DNA of 64,000 nt, taken from contig NC_046676.1 of NCBI RefSeq assembly GCF_003369915.1, forward strand, positions 13,498,001 through 13,562,000. The letters are read 5' to 3'. This document shows, one piece after another, positions 56,927 to 64,000 of this stretch. How positions within the stretch are numbered: the first letter of the stretch is position 1; the number at the start of each line of letters is the position of its first letter. The notes beneath the pieces are model-generated. The model worked only from the letters and a program-made list of their open reading frames with translations. It was not told the DNA's origin and ran no database searches. The translations under genes were made by a program, and so were the position numbers. Origin of the DNA: Drosophila miranda (Eukaryota; Arthropoda; Insecta; Diptera; Drosophilidae).

Positions 56927-57311
56927 TTACTCTTTACATATAAATTGGAAATGGGCAGTGCTATATCTATTCATCTCTTTTCCTTTATATATAAGATGTG
57001 AGATTCCATGCTCCTTCAACATCTTAAAGGGTGTTTTTGTGGAAAATTTGGTCACATACCTTTTAGGTAAAAATATCCAAAGCGGTTCGTTGTCCTTATC
57101 AGTTAAATAAAGGACTACTTTATTTCCAAATGATGTTTTTTTGATTTTACATCCATTGATCTTGTACTCAAATCCTATGCACAGGTCCTCAACCTTGGTG
57201 TATCCAACCGCCGGCTTTGTCTCGTTAAGTAATTCTAGGAAAGCCTAGGTATATATTTGATTAAGTGCTTATCATTTTCTATATAGAGATTTAAATATTC
57301 TTACATACCAT
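56927..57311 (-). CDS. Small spliced Polinton gene, intron directly after the start codon
   Basis: Minus strand. The ATG at 57311-57309 is followed at once by a donor GTATGT; the 64-bp intron (57308-57245) ends CCTAG; exon 2 (57244-56927) supplies 105 codons and a TAA, giving 106 aa. Without splicing, exon 2 is preceded by a stop in frame. The product starts M-AFLELLNETKPAVGY and contains KVVLYLTDKDNEPLWIFLP followed by KRYVTKF. The strand pattern, a K-x-G-x-K-V-V-x-L block leading to FLPxR, resembles small proteins seen beside Polinton and related elements and suggests an OB-like nucleic-acid binding fold; this is inference. A TATAAAA lies 34-40 bp upstream of the ATG. Confidence 0.65.
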
Positions 57312-57344
57312 TATAGTAATAGAAACTATTCAACCTACTAACGA

Positions 57345-57351
57345 TTTTATA
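57345..57351 (-). promoter_or_regulatory. TATA box of the spliced minus-strand gene
   Basis: TATAAAA on the minus strand, 34 bp before the ATG. With a start site about 30 bp downstream the 5'UTR would be only a few bases long. Confidence 0.5.
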
Positions 57352-57648
57352 CTAAATTATTTAAAAGATTGCATGATCTTTTATACTCTCATTAATTAAA
57401 TTTTATACAAATGTGATCTGAGCAGATTGGTAGTTGAGTGATTATAAGTAAATGGTTTTAAAGCTGTAATGGCCAGATGTCTTAAGTCTGATTGGTTGTT
57501 GAGTAATAAGGGATGAATTATGGATACACTGCTGTATATTGGTTCAAATATTATATTTACATTTTTGGTCTTATATAACAGTCAACATGAAAAAATTATA
57601 AAACAGAACAAAATGCATAGAATTTTTGTTTATATGCTGATCACTTCC
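57352..57648. other. Divergent intergenic region of the Polinton
   Basis: About 300 bp of AT-rich DNA between the minus-strand spliced gene and the plus-strand zinc-finger gene. No coding frame. It must contain the upstream control elements of both promoters. Confidence 0.5.
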
Positions 57649-57686
57649 TATATAAGAACTGTAAGTTACTGAGATAGGTTAGTTCA
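57649..57686 (+). promoter_or_regulatory. TATA plus initiator promoter of the small zinc-finger gene
   Basis: TATATAAG at 57649-57656 and TTAGTT with its A at 57681, 32 bp from the TATA start, then ATG at 57700. The spacing is that of the promoter at 50684. Confidence 0.6.
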
Positions 57687-57699
57687 CTTTTACTTCGAA

Positions 57700-57924
57700 A
57701 TGAGGACATTTCATTGCGAGTTGTGCTATTTAAAAACATCTTTTAGTTCCCGCAATGAACTGAAAAAACACACCTTAAGAATCCACAACTTTAGTTATTC
57801 AAAATCAAAATCATCATTTTATCGATGTTACTTATGTCCAGGAACTGAACTGTTTTGGTTGAGAATTGACTTCAATATGCATATTTTATTTAAGCATAAC
57901 ATGGAATTAAAGCGAAAAATATAA
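57700..57924 (+). CDS. Small double C2H2 zinc-finger protein at the right end of the Polinton
   Basis: 74 aa, intact. Two fingers with ligands C6,C9,H24,H29 and C43,C46,H61,H66 (FHCELCYLK ... LRIH; YRCYLCPG ... LFKH), nearly the whole protein. It is likely to bind DNA and may regulate the element or recognise its ends. It lies 120 bp inside the right TIR and has its own TATA/initiator promoter. It is unrelated in finger type (C2H2) to the C2HC protein at the left end (37511-37762). Confidence 0.65.
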   Translation: MRTFHCELCYLKTSFSSRNELKKHTLRIHNFSYSKSKSSFYRCYLCPGTELFWLRIDFNMHILFKHNMELKRKI

Positions 57925-58045
57925 AATAAATATTCAAAAATGAAATAATCTGTGCGATTTTAAATATAAATACCTTTACATAAATTTACCAACTAAGTAT
58001 AATATGATGTAAAAATGACTCAATAAATTCATTCAAAAGCATCAG

Positions 58046-60570
58046 TATTCTACCTGAAATCCACTTATTCTTTTTGTGTAATCCTCACTTGGAAGAAACC
58101 TGTTTCAAACGAATCCTATGATTCTCTTGTAATAAGAGGAAGTGAAATTCAACCAATCAAAAGTAAAACAGAAAACATTTAAAATAAATAGTGGTTAAAT
58201 GTGTTATATTTATTATATATGTACATATGTATATATTATTTTTAGAAAAATGCATAAAATATTCTTATTATATAAATATGTATTCGTATTATTAAAATTT
58301 CGCCTCAGCTAATTTTACCGCAGCAATTAAGTCATCATCATCTTCGTCCCGAAGTAGTTCCTGGAGTTGAGATCTTTTATCATCATCCTGATCATCTACT
58401 AAATCGAAAATGTTGTCATCATCCGGGAAAATGTATGCTGGATTATCATTATTAGACGTTGGATTCCTTGGGTCATCGTCGTCATCATCCCATTTAATGT
58501 CACTTAACGAGGTCAAGTTGCTCTCGAGATAGGTTTGGGTCTTAATCCCAAAAATCAAGGACAGGTCTACGGAGCTCGGCTGAGAGTCCAGATTTATGGT
58601 TGATTCCGGTTGGGAATCGATAAAAATGATTTCGAGGTCATCCATCGTTGTTGAAAGATTACTAGTTTATGTACTAGCTGTTAGCTGTGAGTAGTTATTA
58701 TATAGGCACTTTGCTATGGGACAGTGTTAGGTACACAAAGGAGGAATATAAATTATATTATAGGGCATCGAAACCGTTTTTCAGGAAACACTTAAAAAAT
58801 ACCTCTAAACTATCAAATTAGATTCATTGAAAAGGGATGACCTACCTGTTTGAGGGTTGTTTGAATCGCAACACGGGACCAATCGTAAAAACAGGTTCAT
58901 TGACAGTAAGAGGGAGGAGAGAGAATATAAATGAGCGAAGGATCGATTTGAGAGGATTTTACATGGTTGAGAAGGAGGATTGAGATCGAAGTTAGTTCAG
59001 ATTATCACCGATAGGTGGCGCCACCAAGTATTAATGATAAGGGACGGCCGTATATTTACTATAAGTAGCTTTAATTAATTTTTATGTCTTCATATTATAA
59101 TTTTATTCTTTGTGTGCTCCAATATATATCTCCATTAATTTGTGTTCTCTTACCATTCAACCCTCTATACGGACATCTAGAAACCTAGTTTTCCAACCTA
59201 TGTTTTCTATAGGATGTAAATTTCAGAAACTACACACATTTGTTTTCCCAATTCAATGTTTATGAAATATCCTATAAGTATTTATTTAACATGACACGTA
59301 ATAACATAGCAATATGATGCACACTTACAATCAACATGTTGCCAAGCTGCAAATGCTTAATCATATGTTATTTCAACATGCTGCGAATTTGGTAATTCAG
59401 TATAAAATGCGAGCGTCCCGTATCCTTACTACTTGGTGGCGCCACCTATCGGTGATAATGTGAACTAACTTCGATCTCAATCCTGTTTCTCAACCATGTA
59501 AAATCCTCTCAAATCGATCCTTCGCTCATTTATATTCTCGCTCCTCCCTCTTACTGTCAATGAACCTGTTAGTAGTTATTATATAGGCACTTTGCTATGG
59601 GACAGTGTTAGGTACACAAAGGAGGAATATAAATTATAGAGAAAGTAGAAATGTTCAAGGGCATCGAAACCGTTTTTCAGGAAACACTTAAAAAATACCT
59701 CTAAACTATCACATTAGATTCATTGCAAAGGGATGACCTACCTGTTTGAGGGTTGTTTGAATCGCAACACGGGACCAATCGTAAAAACAGGATGCAGCAA
59801 CATGTGCTTAAGCATGTGCAGCTTGGCAACATGTTGAATGTAAGTGTGCATCATATTGCTATGTTATTACGTGATAATGTTAAATAAATACTTATAAGAT
59901 ATTTTATTAACATTGAATTGGGAAACAATTTCTGCTATGTTATTAACTGGTCAAGTTAAATAAATACTTATAGGATTTTTTATAAACATTGAATTGGGAA
60001 AACAAATGTGTGTAGTTTCTGAAATTTACATCCTATAGAAAACATAGGTTGGAAAACTGGGTTTCTAGATGTCCGTATAGAGGGTTGAATGGTAAGAGAA
60101 CACAAATTAATGGAGATATATATAGGAGCACACAAAGAATAAAATTATAATAGGAAGACATAAAAATTAATTAATGCTACTTATAGTAAATATACGGCCG
60201 TCCCTTATCCTTACTACTTGGTGGCGCCACCTATCGGTGATAATGTGAACTAACTTCGATCTCAATTCTGTTTCTCAACCATGTAAAATCCTCTCAAATC
60301 GATCATTCGCTCATTTATATTCTCTCTCCTCCCTCTTACTGTCAATGAAACTGTTTTTACGATTGGTCCCGTGTTGCGATTCAAACAACCCTCAAACAGG
60401 TAGGTCATCCCTTTGCAATGAATCTAATGTGATAGTTTAGAGGTATTTTTTAAGTGTTTCCTGAAAAACGGTTTCGATGCCCTTGAACCTTTCTACTTTC
60501 TCTATAATTTATATTCCTCCTTTGTGTACCTAACACTGTCCCATAGCAAAATGCCTATATAATAACTACT
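58046..60570 (-). repeat. Polinton right terminal inverted repeat, expanded
   Basis: 2525 bp against 1271 bp on the left. The inner 644 bp (58046-58689) matches the left TIR inverted. Beyond it are several inverted and direct copies of the outer module: AGTAGTTATTATATAGG starts at 58690 and 59571, and its reverse complement ends at 60570. Blocks carrying GGTGGCGCCACCTATCGGTGAT occur in both orientations. A block not present on the left (for example ACATGTTG...GCATGTGC, 59300-60000) also appears in both orientations. The whole is a nest of foldbacks. Confidence 0.8.
58292..58645 (-). CDS. Acidic protein encoded in the right Polinton TIR
   Basis: 117 aa, inverted copy of the frame at 36696-37049, intact ATG to TAA. 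It differs by Trp to Ser in LTSLSD, Glu to Asp in the DDDDDDPRN run, and Asn to Asp in LVDDQDDD. All three are substitutions and none breaks the frame, so both TIR copies could be expressed. Function unknown. Confidence 0.65.
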   Translation of the reverse strand: MDDLEIIFIDSQPESTINLDSQPSSVDLSLIFGIKTQTYLESNLTSLSDIKWDDDDDDPRNPTSNNDNPAYIFPDDDNIFDLVDDQDDDKRSQLQELLRDEDDDDLIAAVKLAEAKF

Positions 60571-60636
60571 CAGATTCCATGTTTTAGGCAACAATTCCAG
60601 ATGGGTCTTACCCCTTCTAATATTCAAAATATATAC

Positions 60637-60642
60637 TTTATT
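60637..60642 (-). terminator. Polyadenylation signal of the right F-box gene
   Basis: AATAAA on the minus strand, 91 bp after the stop codon, the mirror of 35953-35958. Confidence 0.7.
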
Positions 60643-60732
60643 TTGCACAGCAAACTATGGACAAGTAAAGCCTTACACCGTTTTTATCACAAGAGGGAGG
60701 ATGACGCGGGGGGACGACAGACAATCTGCTCT

Positions 60733-62557
60733 TTAGGCACCCGACTTGGCATTCAATGTGAGCTGCTTGAATTCGCGGTCGCTCAACAGCTGCCATTTGT
60801 AGCCCAAGATCTGGGAGATCTCCCGCTCCACAGCCTCGTAGGAGCGCGAGTTTCGCCGGATCCAGGCGTGGAACTCGTTGCTCCATTCCGGATGCCGGGG
60901 CCAGTCGCAGCGTAGAATCACTGCGAAGCGTCTCACATTTAAGTGTCGGAGATTCTTGGCCGTTCGAGCAACCAGCAGCAGCGTCGCAGTGGACACCTTC
61001 TCCCGTATGGTCTGTGGAGAAAAGAAACAAGGTGTTAGCTGAGAGGGAGCGGCGGAGTGATGAGCACTCACCAGAGTGTCCAAGTTGAAGCATTGGCGGC
61101 ACATCAGCACCAGCAAGCTGTCGATGCGGTTGTGGAACGGCTTGGGGCTGGAGAAGCGCGGCAACAGCTCATGACCGTAGACAGCCAGAGTATTCTTGTA
61201 ATGGTCTATCATGCGGACGAGCAGGTCAGCCCTTACACGGGCCTGTGGCGCCCAGTAGGTGATGCTGTGGACTGGGGCCTCTGGTTGCAGCACTACCTCG
61301 CCGTCGACGAGGTTCTCCAGCCGCAGATGCACCCGCATGAGCGGATTCGTCTTCTTTAGGCTGCGCCAGGCCTTGACTCCGCAGGCGCTGATGGTCAGGT
61401 GGTTGGGAGTATAGCAGTTTTGCAATAAATACAGATGCCGCAGCTTTGTGTCCGCCAGCAGAGACAACACATCGTCGTCTATGTTTTGGGGAGAAATGGT
61501 GAGCACCTGCCAATGGAGATATATTACTGTTTAGTACGAGAAAAGTGTGTAGAAAGACGGTCCCGTCACCTGCAGATTGAGGAACAGTCCCACATGCATG
61601 ATGGGACAGTGCATGGTGGTCACATTCACCAGATTGAGCACTCGCATCTTGGTGCAGCAGCTGCAGACGACTTCATCCAGCAAGTGATTTGCCTCAAAGC
61701 GCTCCAGCACAAAGTCCACCAGCTTCAGAGTGTGCAGTTCTGTCAATCGCAGCAGCAGCTCCTTCAGGCCCCTCAGCAACTGTCCTCCAGTGCCGAAGAG
61801 CTTGATGCCTTCCGGATCGTTGGGCTGCGACATGTTGCAGGGGAAATGGTAGACCAGAGAACGTATCCGGCGACCCATGCCAACGAGCTGAGGCTCGGCA
61901 TTCAGTTCTTTTCCCTGAAAGGCATCGGAAGGTTACAAAGGGGAAATACAATTTGTCATTCCCTCACTTTGTCCATGCTCCAGGTGAGCATTGTCATAAA
62001 CTGGAAGATGTTGTTGAAGCTGTGCCACGGCCGGAACTCGATGCCGCGCAGGTGACGCCCGATTCTCGACAGGCAGTTCTGTGTGCGCATGTGATCGAGA
62101 CAGTACTGCCAGCCCGAGTAGTAGTTGTATTTTGGTCTCGTCAGCGTGCGATCGTCAACCCCAAAGTTGTTCCAAACCGTTGGCAGATAGAAGGCCCGAT
62201 GCCACTGGCGGCAGACCTGAAAAGACACCAGAAGATGGAGGGGGAGTACGAGCAGGAGTACACTCTTCTCACCAGGCCAGCATAGTAGCGCTCCTTGGGG
62301 CTGAGGTAGGTGAAGATTTCCTCGAGTATCAGGTCCGGAAGAATGCACCACTTGGATTCTTCAGTGGTCCCATCGTTGTCCTCATCGACGTCTATGTAGC
62401 AGGCTGGCGAAAGGTGGGAATACTATATATTATGCTGACGACATGACGGAGAAATCAGTGGGTTGCCTTTTTCGTTCTCGTCGATCTTCCAGCCAGCCTT
62501 TTGCATAACGTCCAGCTGGGCGCTGCCTTTGCGGGCTGCCACACTCATTTCAGACAT
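60733..62557 (-). CDS. F-box protein with leucine-rich C-terminal region, right copy
   Basis: Minus strand, six exons: 62557-62467, 62403-62273, 62216-61968, 61914-61570, 61506-61072 and 61011-60733; 509 aa. All splice sites are conserved, including the GC donor of intron 1. It differs from the left copy at four residues by my reading: V93G (just after the F-box), N284D, C370R and I431V. No stop or frameshift, so it looks functional. Promoter region, TATA-like site and polyadenylation signal are duplicated with it. Which copy is ancestral cannot be told from this window. Confidence 0.9.
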
Positions 62558-63940
62558 CTTCTCTCACCAATATGATTATTGTTATTAATCTTTCCTTTGC
62601 TGCTGTAATTTATTTACAACACAAACAGCAGTCACATCGCTATATACTCTACTCTAATTTTGAATCAATTTTGGCACAGCCTGCCCGCTCTGCTTTCTCT
62701 TATTTTCGGTTTATTTTTATATAGTTTAAAGATCGGCCGCGACCGTCCGCTGCATTCGCAGTTGCGTTTGTCGCGCCTTCCCAGCGACTGTCTCCCGACT
62801 CTTTCAGAAAATTCAAATCCCTCTGCTGCTGGCGCTATTTTCGAAGACCGAAACTGAAGAACTGAAAGCTATATTCATGTCTAGTTTTCGAAATTAAATT
62901 GCAAAAGATTCGTGTGTCTTTTCCCTGTTTCGCTTACATTTCGCTCTCATTTATTTTGGTTAATATTTTTTGTTGATTCTCGGACGGTGCGTTCGGGGAT
63001 ATGGCAACTGTTGTGATTCCGATTCCGATTCAGATTCGGTTTTGTTTTCATTCTTCCTCTTTGTATGTGTTTTAAAATTAGACGCCGGCATTTTGGGCAA
63101 GGTCTTAGGGCCTCCGTTGGCTGCTGTGTGGCACGGAACTGGGGCAACTTGTTGATGTTGCCACTGCCGCCGCCGATGCTAGGGCTCTTGAGGTGTGAAT
63201 TTATAAATAAACGCTTCTGTTGTTTGGATTTGTTGTGATTACTTGCCTGTGGGGCCATTCCTTGGCTCATGGATTGCTTTATGGATCCCTCCACCAATGC
63301 AGAGAAACACAGCCACAGATTAAAACGTTATTAAGCTACTTACCAATCTTGATATGTTCGTTGAATGGGAATCCGTAGTGCTTCCATGGGAAGCTGCTGA
63401 CCATGGCCCTTACGTCGCTATGACGACACCAGCAACGTGCCCGGCTGTTAGCCTGCTGTCCGGTTTTGCATTCCATGCTCATAGGGAGATTGTTTTTGTT
63501 TTTCGTACTCTGCACTATGGTCCAGAAGTCGATTTTTTGTTGGCATAAAGTCTAGTTTTAAAGCTAGAGCCTTGAAACTTTGCACAATTATTTTGAGTAT
63601 TTTTATAAAATTTCGGTTTTTTTTTTTTAGATACGACTACGTCATTACCCCCCTTCTCCAGCATGCTATAGCCAGCAACTCAGATTTGTTTAGCACAGAG
63701 CTCGAAATTAATGCTAGAGCTTTCCAATATTGTACATATACTTTTATACATGTACTTGTACTTGCAACACACCACCCATCACCACCCTCCAGGACCACCC
63801 ACCACCCTCCACCGCTATGGTCCAGAAATCGTTTTTTTTTTTTTTGCATAAACTCGGAAATTTAAATTACATACTTCAAATTTAATACTTCTTTGGACAG
63901 AGGCTTTTTCTTGTTTTTTCTTTCCCTCTCCTTTAAACAG
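62558..63940 (-). other. F-box gene (right copy) upstream region
   Basis: Mirror of 32651-34037: the TATA-like site, the candidate short exon (63403-63343) with its GTAAGT donor, the two CTATGGTCCAGAA-TCG blocks and the A/T homopolymers (slightly different lengths). Confidence 0.5.
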
Positions 63941-64000
63941 ACACTCGATAGTAATGGATCCGAGGAATCTATTGCTCCATAAAAATTGTCAAATTATCAT
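63941..64000. other. Unique DNA beyond the palindrome
   Basis: The last 60 bases have no counterpart at the left arm, where a LINE lies instead. Nothing else can be said. Confidence 0.6.

Larger units (their letters stand above)
36025..60570. mobile_element. Polinton/Maverick element, decayed, with nested gypsy elements
   Basis: It starts AGTAGTTATTATATAGG and ends with the reverse complement, ...AACTACT. AG...CT ends, long terminal inverted repeats and a virion gene set (FtsK/HerA-type packaging ATPase, adenovirus-type protease, major and penton-like capsid proteins) define Polintons. The internal element DNA is about 37296-37757 and 50485-58045; the middle is occupied by gypsy elements C and B. 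Protein-primed DNA polymerase B and the retroviral-type integrase, both expected, are not found, so it is non-autonomous. The flanks are mirror images of one another, so no target duplication can be recognised. The exact outer ends are open to doubt, because the AG...CT modules could also be separate foldback insertions in the TIRs. Confidence 0.85.
60571..63940. repeat. Right arm of the palindrome (unique-sequence part)
   Basis: Inverted copy of 32651-36024. It begins at the Polinton end with CAGATTCCATG, the mirror of CATGGAATCTG before the left end, and stops at 63940 (…CTTTAAACAG), after which unrelated DNA starts. Confidence 0.97.

Noticed and set aside
32651..63940. Reading the palindrome as a sequencing hairpin artefact
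   Set aside because: A hairpin artefact would be a perfect mirror around one point. Here the arms differ by substitutions and homopolymer lengths, and the centre is a structured 24.5-kb element.
58046..63940. CRISPR-like or phage origin for the repeats and capsid genes
   Set aside because: Spliced eukaryotic genes, Drosophila core promoters and Polinton-type genes show a eukaryotic element; the repeats are inverted and nested, not regularly spaced.

Overview
The window is nuclear DNA of a fly, almost certainly a Drosophila. The evidence is a KLF-type zinc-finger gene that reads as dar1, short introns of 50-75 bp, abundant CAG/CA/TC low-complexity DNA, and gypsy (Ty3), jockey-clade LINE and Polinton/Maverick elements. 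A species outside the melanogaster subgroup, perhaps of the obscura group, is a guess.

Layout. (1) 1-18890: euchromatic, mostly non-coding DNA holding the last two coding exons of dar1 (8195-9298, +) and its probable 3'UTR. (2) 18891-20950: a 2.06-kb foldback element. (3) 21723-32650: a 5'-truncated jockey-clade LINE on the minus strand, split by a 9.66-kb Osvaldo/Ulysses-like gypsy element (element A, 22072-31732, 4-bp target duplication CATC). (4) 32651-63940: a giant palindrome. Each arm carries a complete six-exon F-box gene (34038-35862, + and 60733-62557, -; 509 aa each, four amino-acid differences). The arms converge on a 24.5-kb Polinton/Maverick (36025-60570) with long, rearranged terminal inverted repeats starting AG and ending CT.

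The Polinton interior holds two further gypsy elements. Element B (40543-50484) is nearly complete, with a RING-H2 domain fused to Gag and one nonsense codon in pol. Element C (about 37758-40542, minus strand) is a 3' remnant. On the right of B lies a viral-type Polinton gene block: broken packaging ATPase, virion proteins, penton-like capsid protein, frameshifted major capsid protein, an apparently intact adenovirus-type cysteine protease, and several small zinc-binding proteins. A small minus-strand gene has an intron immediately after its ATG. PolB and integrase are not visible, probably lost by recombination between gypsy copies. The Polinton TIRs also encode an acidic 117-aa protein, once at each end.

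The region reads as a euchromatic gene neighbourhood invaded by nested elements, where an inverted duplication anchored at the Polinton ends doubled an F-box gene. The Polinton cannot be autonomous here, but some of its genes keep open frames and TATA plus initiator promoters.
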